Assembly (NCBI GenBank): GCA_016707525.1
Contig: JADJHP010000004.1
Coordinates: 372,001 to 436,000 of the forward strand
From: Ignavibacteriota bacterium
GTDB taxonomy: Bacteria; Bacteroidota; Ignavibacteria; UBA10030; UBA6906
Length of the DNA stretch: 64,000 nucleotides
Reading direction: 5' to 3'
Positions 26,225 to 35,274 of this stretch are shown here, piece after piece. A program made the position numbers and the translations under genes. Below the pieces are notes generated by a model. It was not told the DNA's origin. It did no database searches and saw only the letters and a program-made list of their open reading frames with translations. The stretch's first letter is position 1; every line of letters begins with the position of its first letter.

Positions 26225-27598
26225 TCAGTTCTGTGTGCTGATCGTTCCCATCGCCCGGGCAAGCCCGATGCTGGCGATGTGATAGTCGTAGAGTGCAGTG
26301 ATGGCATTCGTCCGTGCTGCCGTGTACGCCGTCTGCACATCGATGAGGTCCACATTGGATGCCCCGCCGGTGTCATACCGCCGGGTGATCGCATCCAGGA
26401 CATCCTGTGCCTCCTGCTCACCGGTGCGGGTGATCTCCACACGTTTGGCGGCGGAGCGGAGATTCATGCGGGCGAACGTTGCCTGCATCACGAGTCCGCG
26501 GCGTCCGCTCTCCACCTGGCTCTCCGTGCGTGCGTATTCCGCATGCGCCTTCTGCAGGTTGGTATAGTCGCCGAAGCTGTTAAAGATCGGGAATTTCACC
26601 TGCAGCGCGAGGGCCCACGGACGGATCCCGTCGAGTTTGAGCGTGTTGTTCTTCTCCCAACCGTACTGGAAGGCCACATTGATGCGCGGCTGGAAATTGA
26701 TCCACGCCGCACTGATGCCTGCATCGGCAAGGCGAAGTCCGGCGTCCATCCCGCGCATCGAGGGATGCGAGGAGAGCGCAGCGGAGGTGACGGGCGGCTC
26801 GACAGCGACGGCCTGCAGTGCGGACGCGATCCGGGCGGAATCGCCGAGTGCGTCGCGGTCCAACTGGAACGCCGCGTGCAGGTCGACGCCCATCGCGTCG
26901 TTCAGCATGAGCCGGGAGGCGGCGACGCCGTTCTCCGCCTGAATGAGTGCTCCCTCATCGGACGCAAGCTGGACCTGCCAGCGGAGGACATCGGTGGAGG
27001 TGCGCATGCCGACATCAGCGCGGCGCTTCGTGAGGTCGAGGTGCCGCTGCGTGCGGGCCACCGACTCACGGGCGAGTCCGGCAAGTTCTTCGGCCTTCAG
27101 GACGCCAAGATACGCGGTGCGTACGTTCGCCACGACATCCTGCTCGGTGTCCTGCAGGAGTGCGATGGACCGGTCTTCCTGTGCGTTCGCGGCCGAGAGT
27201 CCGACGAACTCGGCGCCGCCGTTATATACCGGTTGCACGACGGTGATATCCGCCCCATACGTGTCGCGGTAGGCGAACGGTTTGATCTCGGACAACATGT
27301 CCTGGGGGATGCCGAACGATCCGGCGGCGAGCTTGATGAAATCCACCGAGGCATTCGCGCGGCGCTCGGAGGCCGGGTCGATGCGTGTGACGCCTCCCGA
27401 AAGTTCGACCTTCGGCAGGAAGTTGGTGATGGCATTGAGCCGACCCCACTTTGCCGCGTCGCGGTCGTACTGCGCACCCTGCAGTGTTTGATTGCGCTGC
27501 AGCGCTGTTTGCACGGCAGCGTCCATCGTGAGGCGCTGCTGCGCGCCGGCCGACGTTACGGTAAGGGCCAGTAGAAGGCCCGTGACCACCATCTTCAT
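26225..27598 (-). CDS. TolC-family outer-membrane efflux channel
   Basis: A 457-residue outer-membrane factor with a signal peptide (MKMVVTGLLLALTVTSAGAQ). It shows the internally duplicated long-helix/strand pattern of TolC, with alanine-rich heptad helices (LVMQATFARMNLRSAAKRV and a matching first-half segment). It ends YDYHIASIGLARAMG, the usual C-terminal motif. Its ATG overlaps the stop of the frame-corrected tetR by ATGA, implying coupled translation. Confidence 0.94.
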   Translation of the reverse strand: MKMVVTGLLLALTVTSAGAQQRLTMDAAVQTALQRNQTLQGAQYDRDAAKWGRLNAITNFLPKVELSGGVTRIDPASERRANASVDFIKLAAGSFGIPQDMLSEIKPFAYRDTYGADITVVQPVYNGGAEFVGLSAANAQEDRSIALLQDTEQDVVANVRTAYLGVLKAEELAGLARESVARTQRHLDLTKRRADVGMRTSTDVLRWQVQLASDEGALIQAENGVAASRLMLNDAMGVDLHAAFQLDRDALGDSARIASALQAVAVEPPVTSAALSSHPSMRGMDAGLRLADAGISAAWINFQPRINVAFQYGWEKNNTLKLDGIRPWALALQVKFPIFNSFGDYTNLQKAHAEYARTESQVESGRRGLVMQATFARMNLRSAAKRVEITRTGEQEAQDVLDAITRRYDTGGASNVDLIDVQTAYTAARTNAITALYDYHIASIGLARAMGTISTQN

Positions 27599-28301
27599 GA
27601 CTTCTTCTCCTGTGAAGGTGCTGACCCGTGATGGATCAGCTGATCAGCGTAGAGTTGCAGTGCTTTCTCGGTCATCATTGCTTCAAGCATGAACCCACTG
27701 GGCATGCGCAGCGTCTTCCGGAGATCGATCCCCATCCGTCCAACCGGTACTCCTCATTCCGGTCGAGCTGGCGCAACAGCCCCGTGGCATTCGACCAGAG
27801 CATCATGCCAACCTCCAGCGGATTGAGTCCGGCATGGAGGAATCCGGCATCGATCGCTTTCTTCATGACATCGGACACGAATCCCCAGAGCTTCGCATCA
27901 TGCGCCTGGCATTCGGCCATCATCGCTTCGGAGACCATATCATGCATCTCCGGATTCTCGAAGAACGCCAGCATGCGGAAGTACTCACGGTGTTCCTCAT
28001 AGAATGCATTGTAGGCGTTGCTGAGATCCCAGATGCCCTGAATGGGGTCGCCGCCTTTGCCGGCAGATGCTTCGAACATGGTCAGCATGATCTCCAGGCC
28101 GCGGTTCGTGACCGCAAGGTACAGATCCTCTTTGCTGTGGAAATAGAGATAGATCGTTCCCTTGCTGAGTTCAGCCTCCGCCGCGATGTCGTCGACCGTG
28201 GCCCCTGTCAGCCCCTTCTCGACGAACACCTTGTACGCAGCGGTGAGGATCTCTTCCCGCCGCGCTTCTTTCTCGCGTTCTTTCCGTTCCTGGATTCCCA
28301 T
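27595..28301 (-). pseudogene. TetR-family repressor of the efflux operon, with a C-terminal frameshift
   Basis: The N-terminal helix-turn-helix is intact (REEILTAAYKVFVEKGLTGA ... ELSKGTIYLYFHSKEDLYLA), followed by a ligand-binding domain. As read, the frame ends at 27675 with an abnormal tail after NEEYRLDG. Restoring one base near 27729-27737 (GGATGGGG) continues the protein as MGIDLRKTLRMPSGFMLEAM through 45 more residues to a TGA at 27597-27595 overlapping the tolC ATG. The overlap shows that this is the ancestral frame. As written, the protein loses the last helix of the ligand/dimer domain. This is either a sequence error or a mutation that could derepress the pump. The DNA-binding part should still be made. 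Confidence 0.85.
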
Positions 28302-28320
28302 TAAGCACTCGATAATTTAG

Positions 28321-28425
28321 TGACTGATAGTCATTGGATTAACGATAATATACCACAGAAGTTGCAGCCACGCAATACTACATCAACAATTAATTATCGT
28401 TAATACAAGAAGTGACTATAAGTCA
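28321..28425. promoter_or_regulatory. Nested operator repeats around the tetR promoter
   Basis: Two palindromes of the form TGACT-N3-AGTCA flank the promoter: TGACTGATAGTCA at 28321-28333 and TGACTATAAGTCA at 28413-28425. Inside them lies a perfect 12-bp inverted repeat: ATTAACGATAAT at 28338-28349, overlapping the -10, and ATTATCGTTAAT at 28393-28404, upstream of the -35. The palindrome size suits a TetR dimer, and the positions suit autorepression. The binding protein is inferred from adjacency. Confidence 0.6.
28347..28375 (-). promoter_or_regulatory. Promoter of the tetR-efflux operon
   Basis: On the minus strand TTGCGT (28375-28370), 17 bp spacer, TATATT (28352-28347), about 46 bp ahead of the tetR ATG at 28301. 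It lies inside an AT-rich island between two sets of inverted operator-like repeats. Confidence 0.65.
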
Positions 28426-28485
28426 TTATACCGCAGATTGGTGGGAAAGTTGCGAGGAAATCCAAAGAATGCGGCGAATTGGTTC

Positions 28486-29608
28486 TTACTGAAGCAGCCA
28501 CTCCAGCCAGCGCCAGGGGTTGTTGTAGCGCCAGTTGTTGTTCTTCGGCTTGTGCTTCTCCCATGCGAGGTAGGCATCCCGCCTAACGAGGCCGATCGGC
28601 CCCTCGTAGATGCCCCCATGGATATACTTGTCGAACACTCCGACCGCGATGACGTTCGTCCTTTATCAGAGCCCCTGCCGGCAGAGTATAGGCACGCCAC
28701 TGCTGATAGTCGTTGTCGCCCCCCGTGGCATCTCCGTCCTCCTGGAACGAACCTGTCCTCCCCACGCGCTGCCCATTCAGATAGACCTCATCGAAATCGT
28801 CGATCTTGCCCAGGAACAGGATGAGCCGCTCAGTCTCCAGTCCTGCGTTCAGCGTGAATGTCTTCCGATACCAGCCGAAACCATCGTATCCCTTCTGTCC
28901 CTGGGTCTCCCAGAATGCGGGAACACTCACCACCGACCAGCTCCGTTCGCTGAGTCCGGGCTCCATCCATGCAAGATCGTCCCCCTCGTGGAACCGCCAT
29001 TGCCCTTCCAGAGATTGCAGCATCGCGAGCGGCCTGCGGTCTTCCAATATCCTGACATCGCCGTGTGTGATACCGCCCGGCATCTGACTGTCGTAGACGC
29101 GCACGGCAATAAGATTATTCCTGCCGGGCTTCAACGTGTGCGGAGGTATTGCGTACCGCCGTCCCACATTGTAACGCGATACATAGTCCGGCGGGAACTC
29201 GCCCTGGAACCCCACAAATTCTCCATTAATATAGACCTCATCGACGTCATCCACGTAGCCCAGATCCAGAAACAGCCGCTTGTTCTTCCAATCTTCCGGC
29301 ATGGAGAACCACTTCCGGTACCAGCCATACCCATCGTACCCCGGGAATCCCTGATCCTCCCATGGACTTGGCACCCACACGGTCGTCCAATCCTGATCCG
29401 GATAACCGGGCTTCGCCCACTCCGGATCGTCACCCACCTCGAGTTTCCACTTGCCCGACAGATCCATGATTTCTTTCAAGTCCTGCGCCCCGGCGTACAC
29501 CGCACTCAGCAGGATCAGTCCCATGAGCGCCGCCGCTGTACCCGAAACCCGTGCGGACACCCCATTCCTCTCAGCGCTCATGGCCATCCTCGTGCTGTTC
29601 AAAGACAT
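28486..29608 (-). pseudogene. Secreted tandem jelly-roll (GH2 sugar-binding-like) protein, frameshifted near the 3' end
   Basis: The product has a signal peptide (ending SAVYAGAQ) and two copies of a beta-sandwich of about 145 residues. Shared marks are DLSGKWKLEVGDD/SLEGQWRFHEGDD, YDGYGWYRKWF/YDGFGWYRKTF and VDEVYINGE/FDEVYLNGQ. The fold resembles the sugar-binding domain of GH2 enzymes, with no catalytic domain. The frame as read ends at 28583 after LPAGALIKDE; shifting at about 28650 (one extra or two missing bases) gives NVIAVGVFDKYIHGGIYEGP and a natural stop at 28488-28486. The start is 1 bp after the stop of the small secreted gene, with GGGAG upstream. Carbohydrate binding at the envelope is inferred. 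Confidence 0.7.
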
Positions 29609-29609
29609 A

Positions 29610-30034
29610 TCAGTGGCTCCCTTTTTCCAGCATGGAGAAGCTCACGCGGCGTGCAACGGACGCGAACATTTCGTCTCCATCCTCAAAGTCCTTTGTCGAT
29701 TCGCCGACGAACAACGCCGGCCGTTCGTACACCAGGCTGGCGAGCGATGCCCGGTAGCGGATCTCGGGTGTGCTGCCCGCCACCACGAGCGAACTGATCT
29801 CTGCCTGAAGCCCCGGGAATGCCCGCTCCGGAACCATCAATTTCATCCAGGTCGCATGGGCAGAGCTGACCGGACGACGCCTTCTTTCTCGTTGCGGAGG
29901 CTCTCGATATACCGCCCGGCGACCGGGGCGAGATCCACGCTACGGTGACGCTGTGCATCAGAGAAATACCGGTCGTGCGCCACAGCCGATGTGCTGATCG
30001 CCGCCGCCAGAGTGAGCATCATGAGTGTCTTCAT
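29610..30034 (-). pseudogene. Small secreted protein, frameshifted
   Basis: Starts at the ATG at 30034 (MKTLMMLTLAAAISTSAVA, a clear signal peptide) behind AAGGAGACG. The frame stops after EGVVRSALPMRPG. Inserting one base near 29858-29866 continues as AHATWMKLMVPERAFPGL ... ISSLVVAGSTPEIRYRASLA ... to the stop at 29610. The product would be about 140 residues. The second half is regular and coding-like, so one indel best explains the break. The family is not recognised; repaired, it is probably a periplasmic protein. Confidence 0.65.
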
Positions 30035-30134
30035 TGTCGTCTCCTTGTGTGTTGGTAAGTGATTGGTCACACAGAAGGATACGACCACCCCGTATCAAAG
30101 ATGTCGCGGCATGGTAAACAATTGTCACGAAATG

Positions 30135-30815
30135 TCACAGCACCAGTTTGTACCCCGCCCCGTGCAGGGTCAGGATATGCTTCGGATGGCCCGGATCCGG
30201 CTCGAGTTTCTGCCGCAACCGGAGGATGAAATTATCCACGGTCCGCGTGCTGAGCGAATCATCGTACCCCCAGACCGTTGAAAGGAGCTGGTCCCGCGTG
30301 ACCGTTTGCCCGTGGTGTTCCCACAGGTGTTTCAGCACATCGAACTCCTTGGGGGTCATCTCCACATCGGTCCCCTTCCGCATCGCGGTGTACCCGGTGA
30401 AGTCGACGGTCAGCAGGCCGATCGTCACCGTGGTCACGACCGCCCCCGCAGGCTGTCCGCGCCGGAGCACCGCTTTCACGCGCGCAAGAAGTTCCCGGAG
30501 GCTGAAGGGTTTCGTGATGTAGTCGTCGGCACCGAGTTCGAGTCCGAGAACGCGGTCGATCTCTTCCCCTTTTGCAGTGAGCATGATCACCGGCGTCTTC
30601 ACTCCTGCGGCCCGCGCCTGCTTGAGCACATCGAAACCGGGGAGCGACGGCAGCATCACATCCAGGATCGTGAGGTCATACGTGCCGGACCGGAGTTCCT
30701 CGAGTCCTTCCCGCCCATCGCCTTCGATGGTGACGTCGTACCCTTCGATCTCGAGGTTATCGCGCAGCCCGTTCTGCATCGCGGGTTCATCTTCGATCAC
30801 CAGTATCCTGGGCAT
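30135..30815 (-). CDS. OmpR-family response regulator
   Basis: A 226-residue regulator. The receiver domain (1-120) has the acidic pair at E8-D9-E10, phosphoacceptor Asp52 (LTILDVMLP), Thr/Ala at MLTAKGEE and Lys at YITKPF. The C-terminal winged helix (about 130-225) shows MTPKEFDVLKHLWEHHGQTV and the DNA-contacting STRTVDNFILRLRQKLE helix. It lies 85 bp after the histidine kinase gene on the same strand, so the two form a pair. Targets are unknown; the nearby TonB receptor gene is a candidate. Confidence 0.95.
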   Translation of the reverse strand: MPRILVIEDEPAMQNGLRDNLEIEGYDVTIEGDGREGLEELRSGTYDLTILDVMLPSLPGFDVLKQARAAGVKTPVIMLTAKGEEIDRVLGLELGADDYITKPFSLRELLARVKAVLRRGQPAGAVVTTVTIGLLTVDFTGYTAMRKGTDVEMTPKEFDVLKHLWEHHGQTVTRDQLLSTVWGYDDSLSTRTVDNFILRLRQKLEPDPGHPKHILTLHGAGYKLVL

Positions 30816-30900
30816 ACATTCTCTCCGTCAGAGCGCAGCCTTCATGCTGCCGCGCATCCTGATGTTCATTGATCACGATCCCATCGGACCTGCGCCATGG

Positions 30901-32496
30901 TCACGATGGTGTGGGCCCTGATGAACGCGGGAAGACAAGACGGAACGTGCTTCCCTTTCCCGGTTCGCTCTCCACATCCACGGATCCGTTGTGCGCGTTC
31001 ATGATGTGTCGGACCAGCGAGAGCCCGAGCCCGCTGCCTTTGGTCTCATGCACCAGTCCCGCGGGCACACGGTAGAACACATCGAAGATCTTCTTCTGGT
31101 GTTCCAGAGCGATGCCGATCCCGTGGTCTTCGACCTCCAGAACGGCGGCATCCGGCCGCAGACGCGTCCGGATCGCGCAGTGTTTCGCCGTCCCACCGTA
31201 CTTGATGGCATTGTCCACCAGATTGATGATGGCTTCGGTGATCGCATCCGGGTCCACCTGAACGAGCACCGGAGCGTCCGCAAGTTCAACCACGGGCTGA
31301 ATGCCATGCTGCTCACAGTGCAGGCGGTACGTTTCCAGGACCCCACGGGCCAACTCCGTGAGGTCGGTCTCCTTCATCTTGTACGGCCGTTTCCCGGCTT
31401 CCATCCGCGAAAAGTTGAGGATGGTATTCACGAGATGACTCAAGCGGTCGGTCTCACGAAGGATCGTCTCGTAGTACTCCTGCTTCTTCCGTTCATCCTT
31501 CAACCGCCCCATTTCCAGGGTCTCGGCGTACATGCGGATGAGGGCAAGAGGTGTGCGGAGTTCATGGGAAACATTGGACACGAACGTCGATTTGAGCCGT
31601 GCGAATTCCATCTGTGCGCGGACGTTCCGGTAGATGAGGATCGCACCACCGAGGAGGATGAGGTCGAGCGCGACGATCAACAGGAGATTCCGTTTGAACC
31701 GGGTGCGCACGGCTTCTTCGACCGTCGCGCCCAGCAGACGGATGCCGATCTCATAACCGGGAAAGAGCCAGAGATCGCGCCTCTGGAACTGCGTTCCCGC
31801 GGGGACCGGCCCGGAGGCGATCACGGCAGTGTCCTGACCGCGGCGGTAGACGGCGACCAGGAATTCGCCGGATGCCACGTCCGCGATCTTCGGGCCGATC
31901 ACGCGGTCAATGAAGCGGCGTTCCTGGAACACCAGACCGACGAATCCATCGCCACCGCTCGCCAGAGAACGCGCGAAGAGGATCATGATGCGGCCATCCC
32001 CCGTCCGCGCATTCGACAGGACGAACGGTTCAAGCTTGCGATAGTCCAGCCGCCGGAAACGCAGGAGAGCATCCAGGCGCGCGCGGGCGGTGTCCGTACG
32101 CGCAACGATCTCATCGTTGGACACGGGGGTCGCATCCCCCCCGGGCCCGAGGGTGTTCCGGACGTTCCGTGCGCTTGAATCCATTTCCACCACCGCATCC
32201 AGCGTTGGCGTGCGCTCGAGGAACCGTGTGATCCCGGAGTCGGGAAGGATCGCCGGAGAGCCGATGGACTGATCCAATTGGGTCGCCCAGGAAGAGCTCA
32301 CATCCCAGGCGTGCTGGTTCAGAGAGAAGAGGATGGCATCCAATTGCCGCCGGTAGATCTCGCGCATGAGTTCCTCCCCTTCCGAGAGGGACGCGATCTC
32401 GAACGCGGAGTAGAAGATCAGCGGCAGGACGATCAGAAGGAGAAGAACAATGCCAAGGGTGCGCGCACTTCCTGTCGTGCCCGGCAACGAGCTCAC
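30901..32496 (-). CDS. Membrane sensor histidine kinase
   Basis: A 531-residue sensor. Two membrane helices (about 14-33 and 268-288) enclose a periplasmic sensing domain of about 230 residues. The HisKA domain carries phosphoacceptor His311 (FVSNVSHELRTPLALI). The HATPase domain follows with the N box (IINLVDNAIKYGG), G1 (VEDHGIGIA) and G2 (KGSGLGLSLVRHIM). It pairs with the response regulator downstream. The sensor domain is not one I recognise, so the signal is unknown. Confidence 0.94.
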   Translation of the reverse strand: MSSLPGTTGSARTLGIVLLLLIVLPLIFYSAFEIASLSEGEELMREIYRRQLDAILFSLNQHAWDVSSSWATQLDQSIGSPAILPDSGITRFLERTPTLDAVVEMDSSARNVRNTLGPGGDATPVSNDEIVARTDTARARLDALLRFRRLDYRKLEPFVLSNARTGDGRIMILFARSLASGGDGFVGLVFQERRFIDRVIGPKIADVASGEFLVAVYRRGQDTAVIASGPVPAGTQFQRRDLWLFPGYEIGIRLLGATVEEAVRTRFKRNLLLIVALDLILLGGAILIYRNVRAQMEFARLKSTFVSNVSHELRTPLALIRMYAETLEMGRLKDERKKQEYYETILRETDRLSHLVNTILNFSRMEAGKRPYKMKETDLTELARGVLETYRLHCEQHGIQPVVELADAPVLVQVDPDAITEAIINLVDNAIKYGGTAKHCAIRTRLRPDAAVLEVEDHGIGIALEHQKKIFDVFYRVPAGLVHETKGSGLGLSLVRHIMNAHNGSVDVESEPGKGSTFRLVFPRSSGPTPS

Positions 32497-32581
32497 GGTG
32501 GATACCCCGAGGTCAGCGGATCAGTGGGTTCTGGTTGGCTCAATCTACTGCCTGCCGCTGGCAAAAGCAATCACAGGACAG

Positions 32582-35080
32582 CTACCAGGCAATGCTCAGC
32601 CCGAGCGACGGGAAGATCGGGATGCCATTCACCGGCCGTTCCTGCAACCCGCCCTTGTCGTCGATGAAATAGCGGATCTGTTGCTGGTTCGACCGATTGT
32701 ACACGTTCTGAATGTCCAGGTAGACCGACCATTGAAGCCCCCACCAATCCGGGTACGTGGTGATGCGCAGATCGAGCGCGTGGTACAGGTTGAGCCGACC
32801 GGTCAGGGTTTGGCGCTCGTAATCGACATCCAGGATCACCTTCCCCTGCGTATCCACCTGGACGACGGGGACATCGGCGCCGTTCACTTTCTGGATCACG
32901 ACGCGGGGCTTCACCCCGAGGGCGCGTACGAACGGACGCCCCGACCGCAGCGTGAATCGTGCACCAACATCCCACGATGCAGCGAACCGGTAGTTCCCCA
33001 CGATGTTCATCGCATGGCGCTGGTCGAAGAGGAATGGCGACACGATGCCGTCCCGCTCGCGTTCCGCCACGGACAGCGCATAGCTGATCCACCCCGTGAA
33101 CACATCCTCGGGCGCGGAGCGGATCTTCTGCACCATCAACTCAAAGCCATACGAGTGGCCCGTCCCGTCGTTCACCGGCGTACTGGTCAGTGAATCGGAC
33201 ACCATACGCACGGGGGAGGTCCACCCCTCGCGGCGGAAGACGTCACTGCCCGTGCGCTGCACCAGCCACGTCGAGCCGGCGAGCTTCTGCGGTTCTATGA
33301 TCTCGTCGAATGACTTGAAGTAGCCTTCGGCCTTGAACTGCCATTCGGCCGAAAGCATGCGGTCGTAGCCAAGGACATAATGATGAGCGTGCTCCGGCAC
33401 CATGGCAGCGAGGGTCCCCTCGCTGAAGACGAACCGGTTCCGCATATCCTGCTTCTCCATGCCGGGCGATTGCGAGAAATGCCCGTAGGCCGCACGCAAC
33501 GTGGAGATCTCATCCAGCTTGTACGAGATGTTCACGCGCGGGGAGAGCGCCACGCGTTCGCGCAGGGATGGATACACATCCAGGCGCAACCCCGGCTGGA
33601 TGAACAGCCTGTCGCCGACCGCGATGCGGTCCTGCACATACACATTGTACCTGTTGTACCAGAGCGTCTCGGTGGCATCGGACGGCACCTGCAGGCCGCG
33701 CGACATCAGGAACTGCTTGAACGCCGGATCCAACTGAAAGAACCGTATGAAATCCGTCCGCAGCCGGTCGAACCCGAACCCCGCCTCCCACGCGTGTGCG
33801 CCCGCGGAATACTGGAACCGCTGTCCGATGGAAAATTTCTGATAGATGTAGTCGTAGTCAAGTCCGAAGGACATGAAGCGGATACCGAACGTATCGGCAC
33901 GTGCAAGCTCGCCGCTGTTCTGCGAGGGGTCCACGAACGTCCCGGCGAATGATCCGGTCCCCTTGTTGCTGTACCATGACACGCGCGTCTGGGCGATGAC
34001 TTCCTTCGCCGGATTGAACTGCCAGGCGAGGCCAACCAGCGTGTTGTTGGAGACATCGGTCATGTTCACGCTGTCCGGCCTGTCGCGTTCGCTCCCCGAG
34101 ACCAGCTCCACGCCATCGCGCGAAGTGAAGACATTGAACAGCAATTTGTGCGTCCCGCCCAGCGGCATCACGATCTTCCCCTGCAGGTCGCGGAAGTTCG
34201 GCAGCGCCACATCGCCTTCCACCAGTTTGGCGGACTTGAGGACCGGGCCGAGGATGAGATCATAGTACGTCCGGCGTGCGGAGAACAGAAAGGAGCCGGG
34301 AGTACCGGGTATTCCGCCCTCGAGGATCACGTTCATATTCGTCAGGCTGGTATTCACCTTTCCGCCGAGGAGGACATCCGACCGCCCCTCGCGGTTCTTC
34401 ACATCCAGGACAGCGGAGAGCCGGTCGCCGTACTGCGCACCGAAGCCTCCGGTCTGAAGGGTGATATCACTCACGGTCTCGGGATTGAACATCGACACGA
34501 ACCCGTACAGCCGGTACGGGTTCAGCACTTCGAAGTCATCGATCAGGATCAGGTTCTGGTCGGGCCCCGAGCCGCGCACCACCAGCTGCGACGAAAAATC
34601 CGACACGCTCGTCACACCGGGAAGGGCCTGAAGTGAACGGAGGACGTCCTCGGCTGCGCCCGGAAGGATCTTGGATTCGCGTGGAGTGAGGGTGGTAACG
34701 CTCGGGCGGACATCCTCCGCGGACTGGCGTCGGCTGCCCGTGATGACGACGGGGTTCATCTCGATCGCAGCTTGCCGGAGAACGAGACGAACAACGGTAG
34801 TGTCGCCCGCGGTAACGCGGACCGTGGCCGGCTCCTTCTGATCGTAGCCGACCAGGCGGACGGCGAGAGCGTACTCGCCCGCGGGGACGCCGGCGATGAG
34901 GAATGCGCCCTGCGCATCGACAGCCGCGCCGAGTCGGGTATCCTGCACGATCACATTGGCGCCGGCAGCCGGGCCGTCGTTTTCGATGGTGACAGACCCG
35001 CGGATCACCCCCGGGCGGACCTGGGCAATGGCTGCGCTGACGAAAAGAAAGCTCAAAAGAAGAAAAGCACTGAATCGCAT
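32582..35080 (-). CDS. TonB-dependent outer-membrane receptor
   Basis: An 832-residue protein with a signal peptide. An N-terminal carboxypeptidase-regulatory-like beta-sandwich (VTIENDGPAAGANVIVQDTR ..., about 20-105) is followed by a plug domain (about 125-230; LPGVTSVSDFSSQLVVRGSG). The 22-strand barrel ends in a hydrophobic residue (...SLGLSIAW). The regulatory-like domain plus plug is the usual Bacteroidota layout. No SusD partner is adjacent, so nutrient type is open. It is divergent from the FAD/Fe-S dehydrogenase across 194 bp, and the two-component genes follow on its strand. Confidence 0.93.
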   Translation of the reverse strand: MRFSAFLLLSFLFVSAAIAQVRPGVIRGSVTIENDGPAAGANVIVQDTRLGAAVDAQGAFLIAGVPAGEYALAVRLVGYDQKEPATVRVTAGDTTVVRLVLRQAAIEMNPVVITGSRRQSAEDVRPSVTTLTPRESKILPGAAEDVLRSLQALPGVTSVSDFSSQLVVRGSGPDQNLILIDDFEVLNPYRLYGFVSMFNPETVSDITLQTGGFGAQYGDRLSAVLDVKNREGRSDVLLGGKVNTSLTNMNVILEGGIPGTPGSFLFSARRTYYDLILGPVLKSAKLVEGDVALPNFRDLQGKIVMPLGGTHKLLFNVFTSRDGVELVSGSERDRPDSVNMTDVSNNTLVGLAWQFNPAKEVIAQTRVSWYSNKGTGSFAGTFVDPSQNSGELARADTFGIRFMSFGLDYDYIYQKFSIGQRFQYSAGAHAWEAGFGFDRLRTDFIRFFQLDPAFKQFLMSRGLQVPSDATETLWYNRYNVYVQDRIAVGDRLFIQPGLRLDVYPSLRERVALSPRVNISYKLDEISTLRAAYGHFSQSPGMEKQDMRNRFVFSEGTLAAMVPEHAHHYVLGYDRMLSAEWQFKAEGYFKSFDEIIEPQKLAGSTWLVQRTGSDVFRREGWTSPVRMVSDSLTSTPVNDGTGHSYGFELMVQKIRSAPEDVFTGWISYALSVAERERDGIVSPFLFDQRHAMNIVGNYRFAASWDVGARFTLRSGRPFVRALGVKPRVVIQKVNGADVPVVQVDTQGKVILDVDYERQTLTGRLNLYHALDLRITTYPDWWGLQWSVYLDIQNVYNRSNQQQIRYFIDDKGGLQERPVNGIPIFPSLGLSIAW

Positions 35081-35274
35081 GAATAGACCCCGGATCGTAT
35101 ATAAAGAGAACAGAACGCGGCGATGAGTCAGTTCCGTAGCCCCCGTCTCATCCTGCTTCTCTTAAGACGTTCATTCCGGTGTGATGTTGTCGGCACGCCT
35201 CCGACGGGGTACAAGAGTTCCACATTTCGGTATTTTTCTCTATATTGAGTGGATTTCCCACCTGAAAGACCACG

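Noticed and set aside
27595..30034. Programmed ribosomal frameshifting in tetR, jelly-roll and small secreted genes
   Set aside because: No slippery heptamer or downstream stimulatory structure is visible at any of the sites, and the needed shifts differ in direction. Indels (real or in the consensus) explain them more simply.
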